Origin: Sphingomonadales bacterium
GTDB taxonomy: Bacteria > Pseudomonadota > Alphaproteobacteria > Sphingomonadales > Sphingomonadaceae
Reading direction: 5' to 3'
Assembly (NCBI GenBank): GCA_012032285.1
Contig: JAAURJ010000022.1
Span: 1 to 44,646 of the forward strand
Length of the DNA stretch: 44,646 bases
The translations under genes and the position numbers were made by a program. A model generated the notes under the pieces. It had not been told where the DNA came from. It ran no database searches and saw only the letters and a list, made by a program, of their open reading frames with translations. Positions 34,507 through 43,664 of this stretch are shown here, one piece after another; the first letter of the stretch is position 1, and the number at the start of each line of letters is the position of its first letter.

Positions 34507-34540
34507 AAAAGGCACGGCATCATCGAACGCCGCACCTTTT
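34507..34540. terminator. Bidirectional terminator between radC and fdxA
   Basis: AAAAGG-CA-CGGC, a 10-nt loop, GCCG-CA-CCTTTT: a stem with a 2-nt internal mismatch, flanked by A tract and T tract so it can work on both strands. It follows the radC stop by 7 bp and serves the convergent fdxA. Confidence 0.85.
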
Positions 34541-34545
34541 CTTTG

Positions 34546-34563
34546 CTAGGGTCAGGACCCTAA
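34546..34563. repeat. Short palindrome related to the hairpin element at 43665
   Basis: TAGGGTC-AG-GACCCTA (7-bp perfect arms) within CTAGGGTCAGGACCCTAA. The CTAGGGTCA end is identical to the end of the 69-bp hairpin at 43665-43733, suggesting a remnant of the same element. Confidence 0.6.
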
Positions 34564-34593
34564 ATTCTGTATGGCGACCTTTTGGGCTTTTGC

Positions 34594-34932
34594 TTAATCG
34601 CCATCGCCCGGTTCAGGGGAGAAATGCTCCTCAAACTTCCCTTCCATGCCTTTATAGTCATCGGCGTCTTTGGGTGGTTCCTTACTGGTGGTGATATTCG
34701 GCCATTCCGCGCTGTATTTTGTGTTCAGCTCCAGCCATTGTTCAAGTCCGCTTTCGGTATCGGGCAGGATCGCTTCGGCAGGGCATTCGGGTTCGCATAC
34801 GCCGCAGTCAATGCACTCGCTGGGGTTGATGACCAGCATATTTTCGCCTTCATAGAAACAGTCTACCGGGCATACTTCGACACAGTCCATATATTTGCAC
34901 CGGATGCAGGCGTCAGTGACAACATAGGTCAT
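34594..34932 (-). CDS. fdxA: Ferredoxin FdxA, seven-iron type
   Basis: A 112-aa 7Fe ferredoxin carrying [3Fe-4S] and [4Fe-4S] clusters. [20 protein letters not shown] then CPVDCF gives the first Cys group; [18 protein letters not shown] gives the second. The C-terminal extension ([18 protein letters not shown]) is typical of alphaproteobacterial FdxA. It carries electrons for unidentified partners, possibly the flavoprotein reductase encoded at 38238-39479. Start ATG 34932 with AGGAG about 11 bp upstream; the longer ORF from 34983 is not needed. The order helicase, S4 protein, fdxA is conserved in this class. A Fur-box-like site lies about 120 bp upstream. Confidence 0.95.
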   Translation of the reverse strand: MTYVVTDACIRCKYMDCVEVCPVDCFYEGENMLVINPSECIDCGVCEPECPAEAILPDTESGLEQWLELNTKYSAEWPNITTSKEPPKDADDYKGMEGKFEEHFSPEPGDGD

Positions 34933-35048
34933 GGGGGTAAACTCTCCTAAGATAATGCGGGCGGCTTTATTCGCCCGCTTCAAAAATATGCCTATTGTGG
35001 ATAGTATCGGTAAGTCAACTATCTGTTACAACCGCAAGACATTTTTCT

Positions 35049-35068
35049 TTGCGAATGATTATCATAAG
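35049..35068 (-). promoter_or_regulatory. Fur-box-like site upstream of fdxA
   Basis: Minus-strand TTATGATAATCATTCGCAAA contains ATGATAATCAT, the exact centre of the classical Fur box. It overlaps the stop codon of the S4 gene and precedes the fdxA start by about 117 bp. Its TTCGCAA end is shared with the bfd elements. Regulation inferred from the motif only. Confidence 0.5.
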
Positions 35069-35322
35069 CATAAATAATGACTTTTCGCCTCCTCCGCTGG
35101 GCCGCGGCGATTTGGCAGATTTTCGATTTGGATTACCAATATCTCCTCCCCGCGCGGCAGGGTAATGACATCGCCCGAATGGACTGCGGCGCTGCATTTT
35201 GTAACCCGGTTACCGTTAATGCGGATATGCCCCTGATCGACCCAAATTTGCGCCAAAGACCGGCTTTTGCAGAGCCGCAAATACCAGAGCAGCTTGTCAA
35301 TACGCAAGGCGGCTTCGTGCAA
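35062..35322 (-). CDS. S4-domain RNA-binding protein, HslR-like
   Basis: An 86-aa protein that is essentially one S4 domain: LRIDKLLWYLRLCKSRSLAQ (6-25), HIRINGNRV, SGDVITLPRG. E. coli HslR (Hsp15) binds free 50S subunits with stalled nascent chains; this one is shorter at the C-terminus. It begins 5 bp after the helicase stop and is surely co-transcribed, a pairing that suggests a joint role in RNA or ribosome metabolism (inference). Full length, with the stop inside a Fur-box-like sequence. Confidence 0.88.
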   Translation of the reverse strand: MHEAALRIDKLLWYLRLCKSRSLAQIWVDQGHIRINGNRVTKCSAAVHSGDVITLPRGEEILVIQIENLPNRRGPAEEAKSHYLCL

Positions 35323-35327
35323 GGCGG

Positions 35328-38219
35328 TTATTTCTTCTTAGCAGGCGAATGCAGTTCTTTCAGAGCCGCGAGTTGCAGTGCAAGTGAGGATGGCTGTGTA
35401 TCGGGCTTTGATGCCCCGGAGGGTGCAGCTTTCTTCGCCCGCTCGTTATGGCGGTGTTCACCCTCTCGCTTATTCCCTTTCGCCGGTTTTTGCCGGGCAG
35501 GATATGGCCCTTTGGGCCTGTGCGGACGGGCTTTGCGCATTCCGGCCCAACGCCAGTAAGTGAGCGGCACTTCAGGCACTGCTTGCGTTTCGGGTGCTTC
35601 GGGTGTTTCGGGTGTTTCCGATTCCGTCGCCGCCGTAATTTCCGGAATAGCGGCTTCTGCCTCTACCGCGGCCATAGCGGCTTCCTCCTGTATAGTTTCA
35701 TTTGCAACCGGATCATCCATTGCCTCTTGCACCATAGGAATATCATTATCCGTATTCCCATTTTGGTCAGCTCCACCGGTAGCAACAGGCTCATCGGCTG
35801 ACGCTTCTTCACCCTCTTGCGGTGCATCCGCCTTGCGAAAGCCGGCATCGGCCATCAGCGTGTTTAGCCCCGCTTCGCTCAATCCCAATGAGGTCGCAAA
35901 GGTCATATCCATGCCAAAAACCGTCTTATCACCTCGCGCCTCATGCGCTTTTTTGATCACCCGTTCGGCAAGGTCGATACGCAGATATTCATCACCCAAT
36001 TTGCGGTAACCGGCATTGCGGCATTCGGCGATAGTAGCAAATTTCCATTCCTTCAAATGCACCGCGCTTTCAGGTGGCATTTCCGGCAAAGGCTTTTCAT
36101 CACGTGCCGCAAACAGCGCCGCCCGCCATTTCGCCGCCGCTGGTTTCAGCGCCGCATGGTGAAAAATATCGAGCGCACCAAAGACAATCCCGCTTTTACG
36201 CGCCGCGCCGCGTGCTTCTTTGGGAAGACCGCGCAGGGCATCGGACAAAAAAGCCCGGCCCGCAATCCCCCCCTCTTCGGCAAGCTGCACAGCGAGCGCA
36301 CGAACCGCACCGTCGGCTGCGGCATCTTGGGACAAGATGTGGAGCGCTACAATACCGCCCAAATGCTTTTCCAGCTGCGCCGCAATCCAGGCTTCGGCCC
36401 GGTTTTGCACATCCTGCATCGCGGCTGCGTCCAAGGCACCGACCGATTTGACGGCACGGAAAGACGGGGTCATCAGACTGCGGCCTTTGGTCAAATGGCC
36501 GATCAAATCCCCCTGATAAAAAAGCGCGGGCTGGCGTTCTGTATCGCCCTTTAGCTCAAAATCACTATCGCCTGCCATTTTCACTTCCCTTGCCTTTTGC
36601 CTCAGCAACAACGCCAAATGCCGCTGCGCCGCTGCCAGAAATAATTTTTGATCAGCGGCCTTGGCATTTGCATCCACCTTGAATGCGAATCCGTCAAGCC
36701 TGCCAATATCCTCTCCGTCAACTAGAACGCGGTTAGCCTCGTCTATCTCCACCGGCAAGAGCGCACTGTCTTTTGCCGCTCCGCGCATCAATTTATGCAG
36801 CCTACGATCGACAAAACGTTGACGAAGCGCATCGTGCAGCGCGTCGGATAATTTCGTCTCCAATTGCTTTGCTCTATCAGCAAAAACCGCCGGATCGGCA
36901 AGCCAATCGCCGCGATGGCCGATATAGGTCCATGTCCGCACCGCCGCGATACGTTGTGACAGGGTGGCAATATCCCCCTGCACATTATCGAGCCGGGCGA
37001 GTTCCTGCATCGCATAGCTATGCGGTAAATGCCCGCGCCCTGTGGCGAGATGCGGCCAAAGCCCTGCGATAAAGCGGCTATGCGGCTCGGCGCCCATTTG
37101 CCGGAAATCGGGCAGGCAAGCGGCCTCCCACAAACGCTCTACATGGCGCGGGCTTCGGATGAGGGCCGTAACCCCCTCCATATCGGCAAGACGTTTTAGC
37201 ACGTCGAGATCAATTGCCTCGGGTGCGGGGCGAAGCGCATCATCTTCAGGGCGGAGTTCCAAATCGGCGATCAATGTCTGTACGCTGTTAAAGCGCGGCT
37301 CCGCCTCCCGCCAGTAAATCCAATCAAGCGGAGGAAAGCGGTGATCCTCAATCGCCAAAATTTCCTCCGCCGTCATTTCCGGCGCTTCGCCGGATAAGGT
37401 GCCAAAACTGCCATCGGTTTGGTGACGCCCGGCCCGGCCTGCAATTTGTGCCATTTCAGCTATTGTTAAACGGCGGCGGCGCACTCCGTCAAATTTGCTG
37501 AGCGCGGCAAAGGCAACATGACGCACATCCAGATTCAATCCCATGCCAATCGCATCGGTGGCGACGATATAATCAACCTCCCCCGATTGGAACATCGCAA
37601 CCTGCGCATTGCGTGTGCGCGGGGACAGCGCGCCCATTACCACCGCGCATCCCCCGCGCAGCCGCCTCAATGTCTCCGCCACGGCATAAACCTGCTCCAC
37701 CGAAAAGGCGACAATGGCGGAACGTTTGGGCAGGCGCGATAGCTTCTTTGCGCCGCCATAGCTGAGCGTCGAAAATCGAGGACGCGACAATATCTCCGCC
37801 TCTGGCAGCAGCTTGCGGATAATCGGGGCCAGGCTTTCCGATCCCAGTATCATGGTTTCGGCAAAGCCCCGGGCGTGCAAAATCCGGTCAGTAAAAATAT
37901 GACCGCGTTCGGGGTCCGCGGCCAATTGCGCTTCATCCAACGCAACAAAGGCGAATTCCCGCGTCATCGGCATCGATTCCACCGTGCAGCAATAATAGCG
38001 CGCACCGGGCGGTTCGATCTTCTCCTCTCCGGTGATCAATGCGACCTGCCCTGCACCCTTGATTGTCACGATCCGGTCGTAAATTTCGCGGGCAAGCAGA
38101 CGGAGCGGGAAACCGATCATTCCGCTGGAATGACCGCACATCCGTTCCACCGCCAAATGGGTTTTACCGGTATTGGTGGGGCCCAATATTGCGGTCAGAT
38201 GAGAAGTTTTGACGGGCAT
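35328..38219 (-). CDS. SUV3-like ATP-dependent RNA helicase
   Basis: A 963-aa superfamily 2 helicase of the alphaproteobacterial SUV3-like group, relative of the mitochondrial degradosome helicase. Walker A GPTNTGKTHL (13-22), MIGFPLRLLAREIYDR, VALDEAQLAADPERGHIF (DEAQ box, about 92-109), VATDAIGMGLNLDVRHVAF, and motif VI QIAGRAGRHQTDGSFG. The C-terminal half is family-typical and poorly characterised. It ends in a low-complexity Glu/Pro/Thr/Ala region (ETPETPEAPETQAVPEVP) and a basic Lys/Arg tail, likely flexible RNA-binding sequence. ATG 38219; it starts 18 bp after the flavoprotein stop. Followed by the S4 gene in the same operon. Confidence 0.9.
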   Translation of the reverse strand: MPVKTSHLTAILGPTNTGKTHLAVERMCGHSSGMIGFPLRLLAREIYDRIVTIKGAGQVALITGEEKIEPPGARYYCCTVESMPMTREFAFVALDEAQLAADPERGHIFTDRILHARGFAETMILGSESLAPIIRKLLPEAEILSRPRFSTLSYGGAKKLSRLPKRSAIVAFSVEQVYAVAETLRRLRGGCAVVMGALSPRTRNAQVAMFQSGEVDYIVATDAIGMGLNLDVRHVAFAALSKFDGVRRRRLTIAEMAQIAGRAGRHQTDGSFGTLSGEAPEMTAEEILAIEDHRFPPLDWIYWREAEPRFNSVQTLIADLELRPEDDALRPAPEAIDLDVLKRLADMEGVTALIRSPRHVERLWEAACLPDFRQMGAEPHSRFIAGLWPHLATGRGHLPHSYAMQELARLDNVQGDIATLSQRIAAVRTWTYIGHRGDWLADPAVFADRAKQLETKLSDALHDALRQRFVDRRLHKLMRGAAKDSALLPVEIDEANRVLVDGEDIGRLDGFAFKVDANAKAADQKLFLAAAQRHLALLLRQKAREVKMAGDSDFELKGDTERQPALFYQGDLIGHLTKGRSLMTPSFRAVKSVGALDAAAMQDVQNRAEAWIAAQLEKHLGGIVALHILSQDAAADGAVRALAVQLAEEGGIAGRAFLSDALRGLPKEARGAARKSGIVFGALDIFHHAALKPAAAKWRAALFAARDEKPLPEMPPESAVHLKEWKFATIAECRNAGYRKLGDEYLRIDLAERVIKKAHEARGDKTVFGMDMTFATSLGLSEAGLNTLMADAGFRKADAPQEGEEASADEPVATGGADQNGNTDNDIPMVQEAMDDPVANETIQEEAAMAAVEAEAAIPEITAATESETPETPEAPETQAVPEVPLTYWRWAGMRKARPHRPKGPYPARQKPAKGNKREGEHRHNERAKKAAPSGASKPDTQPSSLALQLAALKELHSPAKKK

Positions 38220-38237
38220 GGCAGCGCTGTTGACAGA

Positions 38238-39479
38238 CTATTCTTGTCCGCTTTCGGCCAATATATCTTTAAGCGTTAGCGCGGTATCCGAAAGCAATTC
38301 AGGCGCAATCATTGCCGCTGCCTCCACCAGCTTGCGGCCTTGCGCATAGTCCTTGACCGCATTGACACAATCGAGCGCAATCACCCGGCCGGCGCGTAAA
38401 TAGATAACCGAAAAACTGTGCGCCTCCATATCGCCGCGAACCACCGTTTGGTCATAGCCCGCCGACAGGCCCACGGTTTGCAAGCGCAGATCATATTGGT
38501 TGGACCAGAACCATGGAGTCGCATGATAGCGGCCCGGATCGCCCATGATCGTCTTGGCCACGGCGGTCGCCATATCATTGGCATTTTGCACTGATTCGAC
38601 GCGCATCACTTCGCCGCTGGCAAAACTGTTCGCATGGGCAGCGCAATCGCCAATGGCAAAAATGTCGGGTAGCGATGTACGGCAATATTCATCGACATCA
38701 ACACCGTTCCCGCCTGCTGCTCCCGCCTTTAACAATGGGCCAACAGACGGAATGATGCCTATGCCCACTATCACCATTTGCGCCGCTATCTCTTCACCGC
38801 TGTCGAGCAGAACGCCGGCCACTTGGCCGCCATCGCCAGTTAGCTTCTCGACTGTTACGCCCGTGCGCAGATCCACGCCTTTGGCCCGGTGCTGGCTTTC
38901 ATAAAATGCGGATAATTCTGGCCCGGCTACACGGGCCAACACCCGCTCCTGCGCCTCCAGCACCGTCACATTCTTGCCCATTTTGCGCAGTACGGCCGCC
39001 GCCTCCAGCCCGATATAGCCGCCGCCAATTACGGCAATATTACGCACTTGCCCTATCTCGTCCAATATCGCATCGCTATCGGCTTTGCTGCGTATCTGAT
39101 GCACACCGCTCAGGTTTGCGCCCTCGCACATTAACGAACGCGGCAACCCCCCGCCAGCCCAGATTAAATGGCCATAGCCGATTTCCTCCCCGCCATTCAG
39201 GGTCAGATATTTGCCGTCACCATCCACGCTTACCACTTGCCGGCCAAGCAGCATATCAACCCTGCGGTCGTGCCAGAATGCCGCCGGACGGATTAACAGC
39301 CGTTCAAATGCTTTCTCGCCCGCCAAATAATCTTTCGACAAGGGCGGACGTTCATAGGGAAGCTCGGCTTCTGCGCTAATCAAGGCGATGGTGCCTTCAA
39401 ACTTCTGCTGCCGAAGCGCAATGGCCGCCTGCGCTCCTCCATGTCCCCCGCCGACAATGATTATATCAAAATGGGCCAT
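38238..39479 (-). CDS. FAD-dependent NAD(P)H:ferredoxin reductase-like flavoprotein
   Basis: A 413-aa pyridine nucleotide-disulfide oxidoreductase of the ferredoxin/rubredoxin reductase type. FAD motif [18 protein letters not shown] (6-23), [14 protein letters not shown] (about 41-54, typical of this group), NAD motif [19 protein letters not shown] (about 149-167), second FAD motif [12 protein letters not shown] (about 268-279), and [15 protein letters not shown] in the C-terminal domain. No redox-active CxxC pair, so it passes electrons to a small iron-sulfur protein such as a ferredoxin of a P450 or oxygenase chain. The physiological partner is unknown; fdxA lies three genes downstream. Start ATG 39479. 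Confidence 0.88.
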   Translation of the reverse strand: MAHFDIIIVGGGHGGAQAAIALRQQKFEGTIALISAEAELPYERPPLSKDYLAGEKAFERLLIRPAAFWHDRRVDMLLGRQVVSVDGDGKYLTLNGGEEIGYGHLIWAGGGLPRSLMCEGANLSGVHQIRSKADSDAILDEIGQVRNIAVIGGGYIGLEAAAVLRKMGKNVTVLEAQERVLARVAGPELSAFYESQHRAKGVDLRTGVTVEKLTGDGGQVAGVLLDSGEEIAAQMVIVGIGIIPSVGPLLKAGAAGGNGVDVDEYCRTSLPDIFAIGDCAAHANSFASGEVMRVESVQNANDMATAVAKTIMGDPGRYHATPWFWSNQYDLRLQTVGLSAGYDQTVVRGDMEAHSFSVIYLRAGRVIALDCVNAVKDYAQGRKLVEAAAMIAPELLSDTALTLKDILAESGQE

Positions 39480-39614
39480 GACCGATATTCCTTATTCTTT
39501 CCCCATTTGGGTCAGCGTTAAGCAATGCGGCCTCGCTTTGCTACCCTGATTTTCATAAATGTCCGTTTATTACCCCGCTTGCCCGCCTTGCCATTACATG
39601 GCAGACATCGGATT

Positions 39615-40781
39615 ATGACAGATATGATGCCCTTAAATTTCGGCTTGGGCGACAATGCCGATATGATCCGGGAGACGGTGCAGCGCTTTGCCAGCGCGCA
39701 AATCGAACCTTTGGCTGCCAGAATTGACGCGGATGACTGGTTCCCTCGTGAAGAGCTTTGGCCCGCAATGGGACAGCTTGGCCTGCATGGAATTACCGTT
39801 GAGGAATCCGATGGCGGGCTTGGCCTTGGCTATTTGGAGCATATTGTCGCGGTGGAAGAAATCAGCCGCGCGTCTGCCTCTATCGGGCTATCCTATGGGG
39901 CGCATAGCAATTTATGCGTCAACCAAATTCGCCGCTGGGGGGATGACGCGCAAAAGGCCAAATATCTACCCGGCCTGATCAGCGGCGACCATGTGGGCAG
40001 CCTCGCCATGTCGGAGGCAGGCGCCGGCAGCGACGTGGTGTCGATGAAGCTGCGGGCCGACGCTGTACAAGGCGGCTATGTCCTGAATGGAACCAAATAT
40101 TGGATCACCAACGCACCTTATGCCGACACATTGGTCGTCTATGCCAAAACTGATGCGCAGGCCGGGTCGCGGGGAATTACAGCCTTTCTGATCGAAAAGG
40201 ATGATGACGGTTTTTCCATCGGGCAAAAAATTGAGAAAATGGGAATGCGCGGATCGCCCACGGCGGAGTTGGTGTTTGACGATTGCTTTGTATCAGAAGA
40301 GCGGATCATGGGACCGCTGCACGGCGGGGTCGGAGTGCTGATGAGCGGGCTTGACTATGAACGTGTCGTTCTGGCGGGCATACAGCATGGAATTATGCAG
40401 GCCTGCCTTGATGTCGTGCTGCCTTATATTCGTGAACGGAAACAATTTGGCAAACCCATTGGAGCATTTCAACTGATGCAGGCAAAAGTGGCTGATATGT
40501 ATGTCGCACTGAATAGCGCCCGCGCCTATACCTATGCGGTGGCACGCTCCTGCGATGCGGGGCAAACGACCCGATTTGATGCGGCGGGCGCGATATTGCT
40601 GGCTTCTGAAAATGCGGTAAAGGTTGCGATGGAGGCGATACAGGCACTGGGCGGAGCCGGATACACCAAAGATTGGCCGGTTGAACGCTTTGCCCGTGAT
40701 GCCAAGCTGCTTGACATTGGCGCTGGGACCAACGAAATCCGCCGGATGCTGATCGGGCGGGAATTGATCGGTGCGGCATAA
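39615..40781 (+). CDS. Isovaleryl-CoA dehydrogenase
   Basis: A 388-aa acyl-CoA dehydrogenase. Signature LAMSEAGAGSDVVSMKLRA (about 134-152), KYWITNAPYADTLVVYAKT, GMRGSPTAELVFDDCFV, RERKQFGKPIGAFQLMQAKV, and EAIQALGGAGYTKDWPVERF near the end. A Glu in the GLDYERVVLAGIQHGIMQAC segment (about 246-265) is at the position of the isovaleryl-CoA dehydrogenase catalytic base, rather than the later C-terminal Glu used by short/medium-chain enzymes. It oxidises isovaleryl-CoA to 3-methylcrotonyl-CoA in leucine breakdown. Start ATG 39615. The other leucine-pathway genes are not in the window. Confidence 0.88.
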   Translation: MTDMMPLNFGLGDNADMIRETVQRFASAQIEPLAARIDADDWFPREELWPAMGQLGLHGITVEESDGGLGLGYLEHIVAVEEISRASASIGLSYGAHSNLCVNQIRRWGDDAQKAKYLPGLISGDHVGSLAMSEAGAGSDVVSMKLRADAVQGGYVLNGTKYWITNAPYADTLVVYAKTDAQAGSRGITAFLIEKDDDGFSIGQKIEKMGMRGSPTAELVFDDCFVSEERIMGPLHGGVGVLMSGLDYERVVLAGIQHGIMQACLDVVLPYIRERKQFGKPIGAFQLMQAKVADMYVALNSARAYTYAVARSCDAGQTTRFDAAGAILLASENAVKVAMEAIQALGGAGYTKDWPVERFARDAKLLDIGAGTNEIRRMLIGRELIGAA

Positions 40782-40807
40782 GCTCAATTGAATAACAGGG
40801 AAATATT

Positions 40808-41746
40808 ATGCCATCGGGATTATTTGCGCTGCTCGACGATGTCGCGGCCATCACCAAAATGGCTGCAGCATCGATTGACGATATCGGCGCGGCTGCCGCC
40901 AAAGCAGGGACAAAAGCCGCAGGCGTCGTGGTTGACGACACCGCCGTTACGCCGCGTTATCTGGTCGGATTTCACCCTAGCCGTGAATTGCCCATCATCT
41001 GGCGGATTGCGAAAGGGTCGCTGAAAAATAAGCTGCTTTTCATCCTGCCCGTCGCTTTGCTGCTCAGCGCTTTTCTGCCTTGGCTGATCACACCAATATT
41101 GATGATTGGCGGCACCTATCTTTGCTATGAGGGCGCGGAAAAGCTGCTCCATGCATTGCGTCCGCATGACGAAAGCCTGAAAGACATTGCCGAGGAGCTT
41201 AGCAGCGAAGAACATGAAGAAAAAATGGCCAGCGGCGCCATCCGCACCGATTTCATTCTGTCGGCGGAAATTATGGCGATTGCACTTGGAGAAGTCACCA
41301 ATCAAAGCATTTATATGCAAGCCATGGCCCTGATTTTTGTCGCCATCGCAATCACGGTGGCGGTTTACGGCGTTGTTGCTGTGATCGTAAAAATGGATGA
41401 TGTCGGTCTGCATATGGCACAAGGTAGCAGCATCGCCGCACAGAAAATTGGCCGAGCGCTTGTGCTGGCCATGCCCAAAATTTTGGCTGCATTGTCGGTT
41501 ATCGGCACGGCGGCTATGCTATGGGTCGGCGGACAGATAGTCATTCACGGCATTGAGCAGTTCGGTTTCAAATCGGCCCCCCATGCGCTGCATGATTTTG
41601 CCCACAGCATTGGCGGCGCAATGCCCTTTGCGGGCGGACTGACCGAATGGGCGATCAATGCTGCTGCTGCGGGTGTTTTCGGCATAATATTGGGCGGCAT
41701 TGTGGTGGCGATTCAGCATCTATTCACCCGCAAAGCGGCACATTAA
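40808..41746 (+). CDS. DUF808 family membrane protein (YedI-like)
   Basis: A 312-aa protein that starts with the family-defining MPSGLFALLDDVAAITKMAA and SIDDIGAAAAKAGTKAAGVV. VDDTAVTPRYLVGFHPSREL follows, then about five or six TM helices (near 73-105, 165-190, 205-225, 240-260, 275-305) and YLCYEGAEKLLHAL. Function unknown; the family is widespread in proteobacteria. GGGAAATATT before the ATG. It lies 26 bp after the dehydrogenase, which may be coincidental co-direction rather than an operon. Confidence 0.87.
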   Translation: MPSGLFALLDDVAAITKMAAASIDDIGAAAAKAGTKAAGVVVDDTAVTPRYLVGFHPSRELPIIWRIAKGSLKNKLLFILPVALLLSAFLPWLITPILMIGGTYLCYEGAEKLLHALRPHDESLKDIAEELSSEEHEEKMASGAIRTDFILSAEIMAIALGEVTNQSIYMQAMALIFVAIAITVAVYGVVAVIVKMDDVGLHMAQGSSIAAQKIGRALVLAMPKILAALSVIGTAAMLWVGGQIVIHGIEQFGFKSAPHALHDFAHSIGGAMPFAGGLTEWAINAAAAGVFGIILGGIVVAIQHLFTRKAAH

Positions 41747-41772
41747 TCCCTTCTTTCACTAATGGAATTTTC

Positions 41773-42590
41773 ATGAAAATAGCATTTTGGGCCTCGGCCG
41801 CACTCATCGCATTCTCCTCGCTTGCCGTCCTTACCCCTGCAGGGCGAAGGAGGTTGCAAAAACCGTAAAGCCGGTTTTGACCTGCGAAACTGTGACCGCA
41901 TCAGGCCTTGGTTATACGGTATTGCAAACCGGTAGCGGCGATAGCCCAGGCCCCGAAGATATGGTTACCGTCAACTATACCGGCCGCCTTGCCAAAGACG
42001 GCACACAATTTGATGCAGGTAAAGGATCCAATTTTCCGGTCGCAGGCGTCATTGCCGCTTTTGGCGAAGGATTGCAGCTGATGAAATCGGGCGCGACATA
42101 CCGGCTCTGCATACCGGCGGCATTGGGCTATGGTGATCAGGATAAAGGCTCGATACCGCCCAATTCCGATCTGGTATTCGAAGTTGATTTGACCAGCATG
42201 GTCAAAAAAGTGCCGCCGCCTGTCGTTATCATCCCGGAAACAGACCGCTTATGCGAAATGACCACGGTATCGGGTATCGGCTATAAGGAAGTAAAAAAGG
42301 GCCTTGGCAACAGCCCGGCCAATGAAGATGTCGCCTTGGTCAACTACACCGTATATCGCCCGGACACAGGCCTTGTTCTGGACGGGACCGATTGGATGCA
42401 AATTCCGCTTAATCAAGCCTCTGCCCCGATTGCCGAAGCATTGAAAATGATGAATATCGGATCTTCTTTTCGTTTCTGCATTCCCGGTGCGATGCTGGGA
42501 CAGCCGCCAAAAGAAGACGGTTCGGCACCGCCGCCCGTCAATTTCCACATTGATCTGGTCGATGTGAAAAAAATGTCCGAACTGCGCTAA
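41773..42590 (+). CDS. Exported tandem FKBP-type peptidyl-prolyl isomerase (frameshifted as given)
   Basis: About 272 aa when repaired. Signal peptide MKIAFWASAALIAFSSLAVL and cleavage near TPA. As given the frame runs into RRRLQKP-stop; one more G in the GGG run at about 41841-41843 restores PAG-AKEVAKTVKPVLTCETV. FKBP domain 1 (about 45-140) has MVTVNYTGRLAKDGTQFDAG and AALGYGDQDKGSIPPNSDLV. Domain 2 (about 150-268) keeps the frame of the fold (VALVNYTVYRPDTGLVLDG, SFRFCIPGAMLG, VNFHIDLVDV) but lacks the YG..G..IPP active-site loop. It assists folding of periplasmic proteins. The second domain probably serves binding or dimerisation (inference). Confidence 0.85.
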
Positions 42591-42780
42591 CCAAATTTTA
42601 GGAGGCGCATTTTATGTGCCCAAATTGCAACAGTTCGGCAGATACGTCACCAATACTGACATTATCTGTTGAACCAAGCATAAAAATAATGCAGCGATCC
42701 CCTCACATAGTTTTGAGATTGTCTCTCGCCGATGCTTTTGGCGTAATAAAATGACAACCAGACAGAGATTTGCGGGGGGA

Positions 42781-42798
42781 ACGTTATATAATTAACGT
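42781..42798. promoter_or_regulatory. Palindrome around a TATAAT hexamer upstream of the TorF porin
   Basis: ACGTTA-TATAAT-TAACGT: 6-bp arms enclosing a perfect -10 hexamer, 13 bp before the porin ATG. No matching -35 is visible at the right distance. If TATAAT is the promoter, the message would have an almost leaderless start; an operator is the alternative. The rest of 42591-42780 holds no gene that I can support. Confidence 0.35.
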
Positions 42799-42811
42799 GA
42801 AAGGTATCTCT

Positions 42812-43573
42812 ATGCGCAACTCTCTTCCAAAGAAAACCCTGATGGGCCTGTCGGCGCTACTCATGGCTTCTGCGGCTGTTCCAGCTATGGCCCAAGACGA
42901 AGCAACCGAAGAATCGGCCAGCGAGTTTTCAGTCTCCGGCAGTGCCGCTGTAACCTCCGATTACCGGTTCCGCGGACTATCGCAATCGGGCGGTGACTTT
43001 GCCATCCAAGGCAGCGTAGGCTTAACGCATGACAACGGTTTTTATATCGGAACTTGGGGTTCTTCGGTAAATTTTGCAGGCGGCACCGAAATTGACGTCT
43101 ATGGCGGCTGGTCAAAAGAAGTGGCAAGCGGTCTCACCGTCGATGTCGGCCTTCTTTACTATATCTACCCCGATGCGGGCAGTGGCCCAGCCAACACCGA
43201 TTTTTTTGAACCTTATGCAAAAGTTTCGACGACTCTCGGCCCTGTCGAAGGCACTTTGGGCGTAGCTTATGCCTGGGGCGGTCAAACGGCACTTAGTGAC
43301 AGCAGCAATATCTATGTTTCGGGTGACCTAAGCTCTGCCATTCCTGGCACACCGCTAACCGCAACCGCCCATTTGGGTTATTCGGAAGGCGACAGCGCCC
43401 TTAGCACTTTGAAACTTGGCGATAACAATTATATCGATTGGTCGATCGGCCTTGATTACGCCATCACCGACAAATTGACCTTTGGCGTCAAATATACCGA
43501 TACCGACGACTCGCCTGCGGCGAGAGATTTCACCGACACGGCTGTGTTGGCGACTTTGGGCGTTTCTTTCTGA
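42812..43573 (+). CDS. TorF family putative outer-membrane porin
   Basis: A 253-aa protein. Signal peptide MRNSLPKKTLMGLSALLMAS continuing to AVPAMAQ, then the family-defining SGSAAVTSDYRFRGLSQSGG (about 43-62). Regular beta strands follow (GLTHDNGFYIGTWGSSVNFA, EIDVYGGWSKEVASGLTVDV, IDWSIGLDYAITDKLTFGVK), ending in a C-terminal Phe typical of outer-membrane barrels. In sphingomonads such genes are often next to ammonium-transport genes, which are not here. Start ATG 42812 after AAAGGT; the track start at 42770 would put residues before the signal peptide. A strong terminator follows. Confidence 0.9.
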   Translation: MRNSLPKKTLMGLSALLMASAAVPAMAQDEATEESASEFSVSGSAAVTSDYRFRGLSQSGGDFAIQGSVGLTHDNGFYIGTWGSSVNFAGGTEIDVYGGWSKEVASGLTVDVGLLYYIYPDAGSGPANTDFFEPYAKVSTTLGPVEGTLGVAYAWGGQTALSDSSNIYVSGDLSSAIPGTPLTATAHLGYSEGDSALSTLKLGDNNYIDWSIGLDYAITDKLTFGVKYTDTDDSPAARDFTDTAVLATLGVSF

Positions 43574-43596
43574 TAAACGAAAAATATAACAGGCTA

Positions 43597-43632
43597 GAGG
43601 GCCGCATTCCTGATGGAGTGCGGCCCTTTTGC
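43597..43632 (+). terminator. Rho-independent terminator after the TorF porin
   Basis: AGGGCCGCATTCC, loop TGAT, GGAGTGCGGCCCT with TTTT following. A stem of about 12 pairs with one mismatch; begins about 24 bp after the porin stop. Confidence 0.9.
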
Positions 43633-43664
43633 TATTTATTCTATACGCATCGCCCCCAAAAGCG

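Noticed and set aside
42591-42811. Riboswitch or sigma-54 promoter ahead of the TorF porin
   Set aside because: No GG-N10-GC pair in the sigma-54 spacing and no recognisable aptamer core; only the TATAAT palindrome stands out.
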